From NCBI RefSeq assembly GCF_000227665.2, contig NZ_CP007030.1, forward strand, positions 620,001 to 684,000: DNA of 64,000 bases, read 5' to 3'. The notes under the pieces were generated by a model. That model was not told where the DNA came from. It saw nothing but the letters and a program-made list of their open reading frames with translations, and made no database searches. How positions within the stretch are numbered: the stretch's first letter is position 1; the number at the start of each line of letters is the position of its first letter. This stretch comes from Thiomicrospira aerophila AL3. GTDB taxonomy: Bacteria > Pseudomonadota > Gammaproteobacteria > Thiomicrospirales > Thiomicrospiraceae. The position numbers were made by a program, and so were the translations under genes. Positions 1 through 8,746 of this stretch are shown piece after piece.

Positions 1-477
1 GAGTTCAGCCATTTTTTGTTCAATAGCTTCTCGGTTCGCCAGCACTTGACTTTGTTCCGACACCAGCGCGCCAAGCTGACTATCAAGTGGCCGACTTTGG
101 AAGTAGCGGTCTGACGCTTCAGCACTTATTTTAGTGACCTTGCCTTCAATGCGAATTTGGCGCTCAAGCTGTGGCCAAAAGAAGTTCAGTGCTGCAAAGG
201 GGTTATGAGCAAGCTCTTCACCTTTATCGCTGGCATAGTTGGTGTAAAACACCAGGCCTGCTTGATCAAGCTGTTTTAGTAATACGATGCGGCTGTGGGG
301 ACGTCCCTGTGCATCGACAGTGGCTAGGTTCATCGCTGTGGGCTCATCAATCTTGTGATTAAACGCATCGTCAAACCAGGTTTGTAACAATAGCAAGGGT
401 GATTGCGCGATAAAACTATCGTCTAGCGCGCCCATTTCATAGCTTTTACGTTCGGCATGATAATCACGATTTGGCAT
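1..477 (-). CDS. pdxH: Pyridoxine 5'-phosphate oxidase (partial, 3' end outside window)
   Basis: FMN-dependent cytosolic oxidase that makes pyridoxal 5'-phosphate from pyridoxine or pyridoxamine phosphate, the last step of vitamin B6 synthesis and salvage. I translated 159 codons by hand from the ATG at 475-477. They begin MPNRDYHAERKSYEMGALDD and contain the family blocks MNLATVDAQGRPHSRIVLLK (FMN-binding fold), VFYTNYASDKGEEL and FFWPQLERQIRIEG. The C-terminal FMN/PLP-binding part is beyond position 1. It is transcribed away from parE. The match to PdxH is strong; only the missing end keeps it from being complete. Confidence 0.93.
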   Translation of the reverse strand, partial: MPNRDYHAERKSYEMGALDDSFIAQSPLLLLQTWFDDAFNHKIDEPTAMNLATVDAQGRPHSRIVLLKQLDQAGLVFYTNYASDKGEELAHNPFAALNFFWPQLERQIRIEGKVTKISAEASDRYFQSRPLDSQLGALVSEQSQVLANREAIEQKMAEL

Positions 478-575
478 GGTTCACCTCAGTTAGAACAGTT
501 AGGTTTTGGATGATCATCATACTGAGCGAAATCACAAAATGCTAGAGGCCCGCGCAAGCGCAGGCGTTTTTAGTC

Positions 576-581
576 TATAAT
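576..581 (+). promoter_or_regulatory. Candidate -10 box for parE
   Basis: A perfect TATAAT lies 31 bases before the parE ATG, in the 135-base divergent gap between pdxH and parE. No convincing -35 is visible at the usual distance, so this is only a -10 candidate. A good ribosome site (GGGAGA) precedes the parE start. Confidence 0.4.
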
Positions 582-612
582 TTGGATATATAAACACCTT
601 GGGAGACGTGCT

Positions 613-2496
613 ATGGCGCAGGGCTACAATGCAGCGGAAATTGAAGTGTTAACCGGTTTAGATCCGGTGCGCAAGCGTCCCGGTATGTATACCGATACGA
701 CACGCCCCAATCATCTTGCGCAAGAAGTCATCGACAATAGTGTCGATGAAGCCTTAGCGGGTTTTGCCAATCGTATTGAAGTGATTCACTATCCAGATGG
801 TTCAATGAGTGTTGAAGATAATGGTCGTGGGATGCCTGTTGATTTACATCCTGAAGAGGGCGTACCGGGTGTTGAGGTGATCTTGACCCGACTCCATGCC
901 GGTGGCAAGTTTTCTAATAAAGCTTACCAGTTTTCAGGTGGTTTGCATGGTGTCGGGGTATCGGTAGTGAATGCCCTTTCGAAGCGAGTTGAGGTAGAAA
1001 TTAAGCGCGATGGGCTGATTCATCATATTGCCTTTGAACAAGGGCTTCGAGTCAGTCCACTGACGGTGACTGGTAAAGTCGCTAAAAAACAAACCGGTAC
1101 ACGGGTCACTTTTTGGCCAGAAGCGCAGTTTTTTGATAGCCCTAAATATGCCTTGTCACGATTAAAGCATTTATTGCGTGCGAAGGCGGTGTTATGTCCA
1201 GGCCTGCTGATTCGTTTTGAGGACCAGCAAAGTCAAGACGTGCAAGAGTGGTGTTATGAATCCGGTTTGCAAGACTATTTAGTGCAGTCAATGGCTGATC
1301 AAGAGGTCTATCCAGCGGAGGGATTTGTCGGTGAGCACCGTGGTGAGCAAGAGGCGGTTGCTTGGGCGCTGGCTTGGCAGGTAGGCGGGGAAGCCCTGGC
1401 TGAAAGCTATGTCAATTTGATTCCGACCCCGCAAGGTGGCACCCATGTGAATGGTTTGCGCCAAGGGGCAACGGATGCGGTGCGGGAGTTTTGTGAGTTT
1501 CGTAATATGTTACCGCGTGGTTTAAAACTCTCTCCTGAGGATGTTTGGCAAAACGTCGCCTACGTACTGTCGGCCAAAATGCGTGATCCGCAGTTTGCCG
1601 GTCAAACTAAAGAGCGCTTGTCATCACGTGAAGCAGCAGTTTACATAGGTGGCGTGGTAAAAGATGCCTTGAGTCTCTGGTTGAATCAGCATACCGATGT
1701 TGCTGAAAAAATTGCTGAACTTGCGATTCAGAATGCGCAGTCGCGGCAACGTAAATCTAAGCAAGTGACCCGCAAAAAAATCACCATGGGACCGGCTTTG
1801 CCTGGCAAGTTGGCCGATTGTACTGAATCGGATTTAACCCTTACCGAGTTGTTTTTGGTTGAGGGGGATTCCGCTGGCGGTTCGGCCAAGCAAGCTCGTG
1901 ATAAACGTTTTCAGGCGATTATGCCGTTACGCGGTAAAATTCTTAATACTTGGGAGGTCGCTTCTGACCAGGTGTTGGCATCACAAGAAGTGCATGACAT
2001 TAGCGTGGCGATTGGGGTGGATCCTGGTAGCGATGATTTATCCGGTTTGCGCTATGGCAAAATTTGTATTTTGGCCGATGCCGATTCGGATGGCGCGCAT
2101 ATTGCAACGTTGATCTGTGCGTTATTTGTTAAGCATTTTCCAAAGCTCGTTGAACAAGGCCATGTCTATGTGGCTATGCCGCCGCTGTATCGTATTGATT
2201 GGGGCAAAAATGTGTCTTATGCGTTGGATGAAGCGGAGCGGCAAGGAATCTTTGATAAGATAGCAAATCAAAAATCTGCAGGGAAAGTTCAAGTTACGCG
2301 CTTTAAAGGTTTGGGTGAAATGAATCCATTGCAATTGCGGGAAACCACCATGGCGCCAGCAACACGCCGCTTAGTTCAGTTGCAATTAGACCCAAGTCAT
2401 GCCTTTGCCAAAATGGATATGATGTTGGCCAAAAAACGGTCGGCTGATCGTAAAGCTTGGTTGGAAGAAAAAGGCGATCTCGCTGAGGTCGTATAG
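613..2496 (+). CDS. parE: DNA topoisomerase IV subunit B
   Basis: ATPase subunit of topoisomerase IV, which with ParC decatenates daughter chromosomes. At 627 residues it has ParE size, shorter than most gammaproteobacterial GyrB proteins. The GHKL ATPase motifs are DNSVDEA at 41-47, DNGRGMP at 69-75 and GGLHGVG at 109-115. The TOPRIM motifs are EGDSAGG at 417-423 and the metal-binding DADSDG at 489-494. The ATG has a clear GGGAGA ribosome site. The TPR lipoprotein gene follows after 9 bases and is probably co-transcribed. parC is not in the window. Assignment as ParE rather than GyrB rests on length and the N-terminal pattern. Confidence 0.95.
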   Translation: MAQGYNAAEIEVLTGLDPVRKRPGMYTDTTRPNHLAQEVIDNSVDEALAGFANRIEVIHYPDGSMSVEDNGRGMPVDLHPEEGVPGVEVILTRLHAGGKFSNKAYQFSGGLHGVGVSVVNALSKRVEVEIKRDGLIHHIAFEQGLRVSPLTVTGKVAKKQTGTRVTFWPEAQFFDSPKYALSRLKHLLRAKAVLCPGLLIRFEDQQSQDVQEWCYESGLQDYLVQSMADQEVYPAEGFVGEHRGEQEAVAWALAWQVGGEALAESYVNLIPTPQGGTHVNGLRQGATDAVREFCEFRNMLPRGLKLSPEDVWQNVAYVLSAKMRDPQFAGQTKERLSSREAAVYIGGVVKDALSLWLNQHTDVAEKIAELAIQNAQSRQRKSKQVTRKKITMGPALPGKLADCTESDLTLTELFLVEGDSAGGSAKQARDKRFQAIMPLRGKILNTWEVASDQVLASQEVHDISVAIGVDPGSDDLSGLRYGKICILADADSDGAHIATLICALFVKHFPKLVEQGHVYVAMPPLYRIDWGKNVSYALDEAERQGIFDKIANQKSAGKVQVTRFKGLGEMNPLQLRETTMAPATRRLVQLQLDPSHAFAKMDMMLAKKRSADRKAWLEEKGDLAEVV

Positions 2497-2505
2497 GACG
2501 TTAAG

Positions 2506-4269
2506 ATGCAAAAATTATCAACCCGGGTAATCTTGTCTTTGCTGATGGGCGGAGGCTTAACTTTATCTGGTCTTACCGGTTGTCAGGGTCAAAGCGTTGG
2601 TGTAAAAAACGCTGAAGCTGCCGCTAGCACGGCTAGTCCAACCGAAGTATCGGCGACAACGCGTATTAATCCAGCTTGGATGTATGACATCTTAGTCGCT
2701 GAAATGTTGGCTACGCGCGGTGATTTTGTGAACGCTTATCATGTCATGATGCGTGTGGCGACGCAAAGTCAGGATGTCGCCTTGGCAGAGCGGGCATTTC
2801 ATTTTGCGATGAGTGGTTATGAGCCTCGCGGTATAGAGCAAAGCGCGGCTTTATGGCGTTCTTTGGAACCGGCGAATGCCACGCCATGGCGTATAGGTTA
2901 TATCATGGCCTTGCGTGAGGGTCAGCTTGAACAAGCGCTTGATAATTGGCAAGCTTATCGTCAGCGTTCCCCCGATTCGCTAGAAGCCGATTTAAAAAAT
3001 GCCGCTAGTCAGATTGGGCAGGGTATGGAGCCAGAGATTTCACTGGCATTTTTTGAACGACTTTATCAGCGATACCCAGATGAATGGAGTGCTGGCTATG
3101 TCTATGGTTTTGTGGCTGATCATTATCAACAACCTGAAATAGCGGCTGACGTATTAGAGCGAGTCATCTTACATCGTCAAGCAGAACGGGATGTGTTTTT
3201 TGCGCTGATAAATATTTATCTTGAACAAGATTGGTATGAGCGTGGGATTGAGGTATTAGCGGATTACATGGTAGCGCATCCTGATGACTGGACCATGCAA
3301 GAGCGCTATGCCAGACTTGAAGTACGTGCACAACGCTATGATGAGGCTGAAGCGCGCTACAAACGAATTGTGAGTAACAACCCGCAGGCGCGTGCTTCAC
3401 AATTATCTTTGGCCTTGTTGTTATTAGATCGAGGCGATTTTGAAACGGCGATTGGCCATTTTCATGCCTTGCTGCGCCAACAGGCCTACCAGGATATTGC
3501 CAATTACTATTTAGGTCTGATTTATCACGGGCAACAGGATGCGTCTCTAGCGCGTCAGCATTTAAGTCGTGTGGTGGATCCAGCTTACTATGTCGATGCC
3601 CAATTAGTACTTGCTCAACTTGATTTTGATAGTTTGGGGCTTGAAGCCGCTTTAGCGCGTTTAGCGCCCTTGTCATCACCCGATGAAACAACGCAGTTAA
3701 AACTTTGGCGTGCGCAAGGTTCGTTTTATTCACAAGCCCAGCGGTGGGACGATGCTGTGCGCGTATATCGTCAAGCCTATTCTCAAAACGCTGAATTGTT
3801 AACCTTAATTTATGCTTATGCGCTTAGTCTCTATAACGCGGGTTTGGATGATGAGTATGAGTTTGTTATCAAGCGCGCATTACAATTTTATCCTGATGAA
3901 GCAGATTTATTAAATGCGTTGGGTTATTTTTATGCTGAAAAAGGCATTAATCTAGCCGAAGCGAAAGTGTTGCTTGATCGTGCATTGGAAATCGCGCCTG
4001 ATGCATTTCATATTATTGATAGTCGCGGTTGGTTAGCTTACCAGCAGGGTGAGTTTGAATTAGCCGAGAAGCTGATTACCCAGGCCTGGTCAATGCAGCA
4101 GGATGAAGAAGTTTTGTTGCATTTGATTAAGGTGAAGTGGGCTTTGCGTAAGTTTGAGGAGGCAGAAGCCTTATGGCAGCGTTATCACCATCAATATGCT
4201 GATAACGAAGCGGTGCAAAATCTGCTGATTAAGTTGCGGGCTGATTCAAAAAAATCAGCCACACAGTAG
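2506..4269 (+). CDS. TPR-repeat lipoprotein of unknown role
   Basis: A 587-residue protein with a lipoprotein signal: basic start, hydrophobic core (residues 8-20), lipobox LTGC with the lipidated Cys at 26, so probably outer-membrane anchored. The rest is a chain of helical tetratricopeptide repeats. The clearest lie near the C-terminus, with motifs such as ALGYFYAEKGINLAEAKVLL and GWLAYQQGEFELAEKLI. TPR proteins are scaffolds; no enzyme motif is seen. It is 9 bases downstream of parE and may share its transcript, although a functional link is not obvious. Related large TPR lipoproteins are widespread in Gammaproteobacteria, mostly uncharacterised. It is too long for NlpI. Confidence 0.85.
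   Translation: MQKLSTRVILSLLMGGGLTLSGLTGCQGQSVGVKNAEAAASTASPTEVSATTRINPAWMYDILVAEMLATRGDFVNAYHVMMRVATQSQDVALAERAFHFAMSGYEPRGIEQSAALWRSLEPANATPWRIGYIMALREGQLEQALDNWQAYRQRSPDSLEADLKNAASQIGQGMEPEISLAFFERLYQRYPDEWSAGYVYGFVADHYQQPEIAADVLERVILHRQAERDVFFALINIYLEQDWYERGIEVLADYMVAHPDDWTMQERYARLEVRAQRYDEAEARYKRIVSNNPQARASQLSLALLLLDRGDFETAIGHFHALLRQQAYQDIANYYLGLIYHGQQDASLARQHLSRVVDPAYYVDAQLVLAQLDFDSLGLEAALARLAPLSSPDETTQLKLWRAQGSFYSQAQRWDDAVRVYRQAYSQNAELLTLIYAYALSLYNAGLDDEYEFVIKRALQFYPDEADLLNALGYFYAEKGINLAEAKVLLDRALEIAPDAFHIIDSRGWLAYQQGEFELAEKLITQAWSMQQDEEVLLHLIKVKWALRKFEEAEALWQRYHHQYADNEAVQNLLIKLRADSKKSATQ
4239..4260 (+). terminator. Weak terminator-like hairpin at end of TPR gene
   Basis: Perfect 8-base inverted repeat GGCTGATT / AATCAGCC with a CAAAAA loop, inside the last codons of the TPR gene. 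There is no following T-run, so it is not a classical intrinsic terminator. It could end or protect transcripts of the two convergent genes that meet here (stops 6 bases apart). Confidence 0.3.
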
Positions 4270-4274
4270 TCACC

Positions 4275-5906
4275 TCAAGTTGGGCAAACCATTTGACCGA
4301 GACGCTCAGTGAGTTTCAGGTTTTCAGAATAGTCAACCGGGCAGTCAATAATCACCACCCCAGGGATGTTTAGCGCGCGCTCAAGCGCGTGTTGCAAAGA
4401 GTAGTCGGCGGAAACACGTAAACCGGTTGCGCCAAACGCATCTGCGAGTTTGACGAAGTCTGGGTTATTGAAAGCGATATTACTTTCGCGGCCAAATTCA
4501 TTGAGTTGCTTCCACTTGATCAAGCCATAGCCACTGTCATTCCAAATTAAAATGACCATATCCAGCTTGAGCCTAACGGCTGTTTCTATCTCCTGCACAT
4601 TCATTAAAAAGCCCGCATCACCGGTCAAGGCAACGACTTTGCGCTCGGGATAAGCTAGTTTAGCGGCCATGGCGCCAGGTAATGCAATGCCCATCGAGGC
4701 AAAACCGTTCGATATAATGCAGGTATTCGGTGCTTGAGCAGGATAGAGTCGCGCCATCCACATTTTATGGGCGCCGACATCACATATCACAATGTCTTGA
4801 TCATCAAGTGCTTCACGCAGGTCATAAATCGCTTTTTGAGGTTTGACTGGAAAACTGGCATCGTCAGCATATTGGCTTAACTCGTTATCTATCAGGCGTT
4901 TGATCGGACTCACATCGGTGATATGGGTGCGATTAACCTGTTGGCACAGTTGGTTGAGGCTTTCGTTTAAGTCGGCCACCACACCGACCGCCAGACTATA
5001 GAACTCATCCACTTCAGCGGGTTGCGAGTCAAGGTGGATAATGTGACAATCTGGACAGTGGTTCCAAAGATGTGGGTGGTATTCAACAATATCATAGCCA
5101 ATACAAATAATGACATCGGCCCGATCAATACCGCAGGCGATGTAATCACGAGCTTGCAATCCAATTGTACCTAGTGCCAAAGGATGGCGACAAGGTAGAA
5201 TACCTTTCGCCATAAAGGTATTAGCTACCGGTATTTGATGCGTTTCAGCAAAGCTGGCCAGTGCATCGGAGGCATGATTGCGTACAATGCCATTGCCAGC
5301 GAGGATAATGGGATAGCGGGCTTGGTTAATCAGCTCAGCCGCTTGGGCTATTTTATCCGGATGCGGAAAAGGCGCTTTAGGGGCCTGTGGCTTTAAGGGC
5401 AGTTTGTTAACAGGCATGGGGGCTATATTTTCGGGAAAGTCTATAAATGAGCAGCCAGGCTTTTCCATTTGTGCCACTTTAAACGCTTTACGAACGACTT
5501 CAGGCACAATTTCGGGACTTAAGATTTGTGTACTGTATTTAGTAATGGGTTGAAATAAATTTACTAGATCAAGCACTTGGTGGCTTTCTTTGTGCAAACG
5601 TGTTGTCGAGGCCTGACCCGCAATTGCAACGACTGGCGCGTGATCCATATTAGCATCGGCCACACCAGTGACTAGATTAGTCGCCCCTGGCCCTAGGGTA
5701 GATAAACAGACACCTGCTTTACCGGTTAAACGACCATAGACATCGGCCATAAACGCGCCGCCTTGCTCGTGACGAGTTAAGATAAATTGAATCGGACTAT
5801 CCAGTAATGCATCCATAATATCGAGATTTTCTTCTCCGGGGATGCCAAAAATATACTCGACCCCTTCATTTTCAAGGCACTTTACAAAGAGTTCTGCTGC
5901 GTTCAT
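4275..5906 (-). CDS. Acetolactate synthase-like ThDP-dependent enzyme
   Basis: A pyruvate-condensing thiamine diphosphate enzyme of the acetohydroxyacid synthase family, 543 residues. The N-terminal pyrimidine-binding domain has the catalytic Glu47 in RHEQGGAFMADVYGRLTGKAG. The C-terminal cofactor domain has GDAGF at 429-433 and the metal ligand Asn456 in WNDSGYG. The motifs GYDIVEYHP and PVDYSEN recall the catabolic (AlsS-type, FAD-independent) branch rather than the biosynthetic IlvB/IlvI branch, and no small subunit gene (ilvH/N) is adjacent. A GTG three codons upstream (5915) is possible, but AAGGGTGGG is well placed for the ATG at 5906. The physiological product is inferred. No acetolactate decarboxylase is seen. 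Confidence 0.85.
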   Translation of the reverse strand: MNAAELFVKCLENEGVEYIFGIPGEENLDIMDALLDSPIQFILTRHEQGGAFMADVYGRLTGKAGVCLSTLGPGATNLVTGVADANMDHAPVVAIAGQASTTRLHKESHQVLDLVNLFQPITKYSTQILSPEIVPEVVRKAFKVAQMEKPGCSFIDFPENIAPMPVNKLPLKPQAPKAPFPHPDKIAQAAELINQARYPIILAGNGIVRNHASDALASFAETHQIPVANTFMAKGILPCRHPLALGTIGLQARDYIACGIDRADVIICIGYDIVEYHPHLWNHCPDCHIIHLDSQPAEVDEFYSLAVGVVADLNESLNQLCQQVNRTHITDVSPIKRLIDNELSQYADDASFPVKPQKAIYDLREALDDQDIVICDVGAHKMWMARLYPAQAPNTCIISNGFASMGIALPGAMAAKLAYPERKVVALTGDAGFLMNVQEIETAVRLKLDMVILIWNDSGYGLIKWKQLNEFGRESNIAFNNPDFVKLADAFGATGLRVSADYSLQHALERALNIPGVVIIDCPVDYSENLKLTERLGQMVCPT

Positions 5907-5944
5907 GGTTCCCACCCTTGTGTTTGAATGGTGATAAATCTAAC

Positions 5945-5972
5945 AATATAATTCCACATTTAATAATAGCAA
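5945..5972 (-). promoter_or_regulatory. Candidate sigma-70 promoter for acetolactate synthase-like gene
   Basis: On the minus strand TTGCTA (5972-5967) and TATATT (5950-5945) are separated by 16 bases, in an AT-rich divergent gap shared with murJ. The predicted start would leave a leader of about 30 bases before the ATG at 5906. Confidence 0.5.
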
Positions 5973-6111
5973 TTTTTCGGTGTTTTCGTGTTTAAAGTCT
6001 AATATTTTCCATCATTAGCCTTCATGAAAATTTTTAAGTGGGCAAGCTGTTTAATTGCAGATCTAAGCCTTTATACTGCGTTAATTAATTAAAAAAAACA
6101 GGATCGGATGT

Positions 6112-7683
6112 TTGGCCAATATTGTTAAAGCGACGTTGAGTGTAGGGGGCATGACTTTCATATCACGCATTTTGGGGTTTGTGCGCGATATGGTGATTGC
6201 TCGATTGTTTGGCGCATCGGCAGGCGCTGATGCGTTCTTTGTCGCCTTTAAAATCCCTAACTTTTTTCGACGCTTATTTGCTGAGGGTGCGTTTTCACAA
6301 GCCTTTGTGCCGGTGTTGGCAGAAACCAAAGAGCATCGTGGCCATGAGGCGGTGCGCCATCTCGTTGCGGCTATTGGCCTGCGACTGGGTTTTATTTTAT
6401 TGATCTTAACCCTGTTTGGGGTGTTTGGTGCATCCTTGTGGATGACCGTCTTTGCACCAGGCTTTCGCAGTGATCCGGAAAAATTTGCGCTTGCGACTGC
6501 TATGTTACAACTCACTTTCCCCTATTTGTTATTAATCTCCTTAGTGGCCTTGTCTTCGGCGCTGATGAATACCTACAACAAATTTGCTGTACCGGCGTTT
6601 ACACCGGTTTGGTTAAATCTGGTGTTAATTGGCTGTGCGATATGGTTGGCGCCACAACTTGAAGAACCGGTGATGGCCTTGGCTTGGGGGGTATTATTAG
6701 CAGGCCTGGTGCAGTTGTTGTTTCATTTGCCATTTTTGTGGCAGATGAACTTATTACCGAAACCTACTTTGGCCTCGGATCCAGGTGTTGGTGAAGTCAA
6801 ACGTTTAATGTTGCCAGCCTTGTTTGGCGTGTCAGTGGCACAGATTAATCTATTGGTCGATACGATTTTAGCCTCGTTTTTGGTGACCGGTAGCGTGTCT
6901 TGGCTCTATTACTCCGACCGGTTAATGGAGTTTCCGCTGGGGGTGTTTGGTGTGGCATTAGCTACCGTGGTATTGCCGGGTTTATCAAAAAAAGCGGCCC
7001 GGGCTGATTGGGCGGGTTTTAAACGCGATCTTGATTTTGCGCTCAAGCTCGTGGTGTTGATTGCACTACCCGCTATGTTAGGTTTGTTATTGCTTGCGCA
7101 CCCATTACTGGTTACTTTATTTTTTTACGGTGAATTTACGGCCTTTGATGCGCTGATGTCGAGTCAAAGTTTAATGGCCTATTCACTCGGTTTACTGGGG
7201 TTCATTTTGGTAAAGGTACTCGCGCCCGCGTTTTATGCCCGCAAAGAGATGAAAACCCCGGTCAAAATCGCGGTGGTAGCCCTGGTCAGTAATATCATGT
7301 TGAATTTAATCTTGATTGGTCCTTTGGCCCATGTTGGTTTGGCCTTGGCGACGTCAATCTCGGCGATGCTAAATGCTGGGTTGCTCTATTATTTTTTGCT
7401 TAAACAAGGCGTGTTTAGTTTGCAAACCCCTTGGCGAGCTTTTTTGCTGCAAGTGAGTTTCGGCTTAATTGCGATGATTGCGGTGATTCTACTGATCAAT
7501 CCAGAGCAGCAGGCCTGGTTAGCTTTTAATGCTTGGCAGCGGGTCAGTTGGTTATTAGGTATGATTGTACTGGCGATGCTGGCGTATTTAGCGACCATGA
7601 TGGTGGTCGGTTTTCGGCCAAGAGCGTTTTTGCGCCAGCTTAAAGCTGGCAAAGATAAGCCAGAAAACCTTGACCTGACGTGA
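6112..7683 (+). CDS. murJ: Lipid II flippase MurJ
   Basis: Inner-membrane flippase of the MOP superfamily (MviN) that exports lipid II for peptidoglycan synthesis. The 523 residues are strongly hydrophobic with about 14 membrane segments. The N-terminal block GGMTFISRILGFVRDMVIAR and the segment GADAFFVAFKIPNFFRRLFAEGAFSQAF are diagnostic. The start is a TTG at 6112 with AGGA at 6100-6103; the ATG at 6108 is out of frame. ribF follows after a gap that has its own promoter candidate. The murJ-ribF-ileS-lspA order is common in Gammaproteobacteria. Confidence 0.96.
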   Translation: MANIVKATLSVGGMTFISRILGFVRDMVIARLFGASAGADAFFVAFKIPNFFRRLFAEGAFSQAFVPVLAETKEHRGHEAVRHLVAAIGLRLGFILLILTLFGVFGASLWMTVFAPGFRSDPEKFALATAMLQLTFPYLLLISLVALSSALMNTYNKFAVPAFTPVWLNLVLIGCAIWLAPQLEEPVMALAWGVLLAGLVQLLFHLPFLWQMNLLPKPTLASDPGVGEVKRLMLPALFGVSVAQINLLVDTILASFLVTGSVSWLYYSDRLMEFPLGVFGVALATVVLPGLSKKAARADWAGFKRDLDFALKLVVLIALPAMLGLLLLAHPLLVTLFFYGEFTAFDALMSSQSLMAYSLGLLGFILVKVLAPAFYARKEMKTPVKIAVVALVSNIMLNLILIGPLAHVGLALATSISAMLNAGLLYYFLLKQGVFSLQTPWRAFLLQVSFGLIAMIAVILLINPEQQAWLAFNAWQRVSWLLGMIVLAMLAYLATMMVVGFRPRAFLRQLKAGKDKPENLDLT

Positions 7684-7693
7684 ATGCGAAAGG

Positions 7694-7722
7694 GTTACAG
7701 CCTGAGCTGAATCCGTTATAAT
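7694..7722 (+). promoter_or_regulatory. Candidate promoter for ribF-ileS
   Basis: GTTACA (7694-7699) and a perfect TATAAT (7717-7722) are spaced by 17 bases, just after the murJ stop. The leader would be about 28 bases. There is no room for an FMN riboswitch. Confidence 0.55.
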
Positions 7723-7756
7723 CGCGGTTTATTTTTAAAGCGACTTGCCGTTTGCT

Positions 7757-8746
7757 ATGCGTTTAATTCGTGGCCTTCATAATATAAGCCAGTTTACTGC
7801 CGATTTTGCACAGGGCAGCGTGGTCACCATTGGCAATTTCGATGGCGTTCACCTCGGTCATCAATGTGTGTTGGCGCAGGTAAAACAGCAAGCACAAGCG
7901 CTGAATTTACCGAGTGTGGCGATGGTGTTTGAACCGTTTCCGATTGAGTATTTTCGACCGGAACAGGCGCCGGTTCGGTTGATGAATTTGCGCGAAAAAG
8001 TACGTGCGCTGGCAGACGTGGGCATTGATTATTTGCTGTGTGTCAGCTTTAATCGCCAATTTGCCGCCCAAAGCGCGGTCGATTTTGTCACGCAGATTTT
8101 GCACCAGCAGTTACAGGTGCGCCATTTGGTGATAGGCGATGACTTTAAGTTTGGTTATCAGCGTCAGGGCGATTTTGCTTTTTTGCGCCAATGCGGTGAG
8201 CAAATGGGATTCAGTGTCAGCGCCATGCCGACCTTTAATCTTGACGGCGCGCGCGTGAGCAGTACGCGGGTACGCCAGGTGCTGGCCAAGCCGGATTTGG
8301 CCGAGGCCGCAAGGCTGATGGGGCAGGGCTTTCGGTTTGAAGGGCGTGTCATTCACGGTCAAAAACTGGGGCGCACCATTGGTTTTCCGACCTTAAACCT
8401 GAACCCTAAGCGCTTGCAAATGCCCGTCAGCGGCGTGTTTACCGTCAGGGTTGCAGGCCTGAGTGAGCAACCTTGGCCGGGCGTAGCCAATATAGGGGTG
8501 CGCCCCACGGTACATGGTCAGCGGCCTTCAATTGAAGTACATTTATTTGACTGGCATAAAATGGTATACGGCGCCCACGTTGAAGTGCGCCTTGAGGCGT
8601 TTATCCGCCCAGAAATGAAATTCAGTGGTTTGCCCGCGCTGCAAGCGCAAATTGCGCAAGATGCCGAGCAGGCCAAATTGTTATTAATCAATTCAAATCA
8701 TTCAATTTTGAGTAGCGAACATGACCGATTACAAAGCAACGCTTAA
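7757..8746 (+). CDS. ribF: Bifunctional riboflavin kinase / FAD synthetase
   Basis: Makes FMN and then FAD from riboflavin in the cytosol. The N-terminal FAD synthetase domain has [14 protein letters not shown] (nucleotidyltransferase HxGH-like motif) and the central ISSTR-like VSSTRVR. The C-terminal riboflavin kinase domain has [11 protein letters not shown] and [11 protein letters not shown]. The ATG at 7757 gives [11 protein letters not shown], the normal RibF start; an in-frame TTG at 7745 is less likely. Length is 329 residues. The 3' end overlaps the start of ileS by 26 bases, so the two are translationally coupled. Confidence 0.95.
   Translation: MRLIRGLHNISQFTADFAQGSVVTIGNFDGVHLGHQCVLAQVKQQAQALNLPSVAMVFEPFPIEYFRPEQAPVRLMNLREKVRALADVGIDYLLCVSFNRQFAAQSAVDFVTQILHQQLQVRHLVIGDDFKFGYQRQGDFAFLRQCGEQMGFSVSAMPTFNLDGARVSSTRVRQVLAKPDLAEAARLMGQGFRFEGRVIHGQKLGRTIGFPTLNLNPKRLQMPVSGVFTVRVAGLSEQPWPGVANIGVRPTVHGQRPSIEVHLFDWHKMVYGAHVEVRLEAFIRPEMKFSGLPALQAQIAQDAEQAKLLLINSNHSILSSEHDRLQSNA

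Noticed and set aside
171-362. Open frame on the plus strand at the left edge
   Set aside because: It is antisense to the clear pdxH coding sequence and has no features of its own.
6055-6077. TTGCAG / TATACT as a murJ promoter
   Set aside because: The spacer is only 11 bases, too short for sigma-70; TATACT alone is not enough.
7684-7756. Possible FMN riboswitch before ribF
   Set aside because: The gap is only about 70 bases and contains a promoter; the conserved RFN-element blocks are absent.
8721-8746. ribF-ileS overlap as a sequencing error
   Set aside because: Both proteins have normal ends; a short overlap of this kind is a common coupling arrangement.
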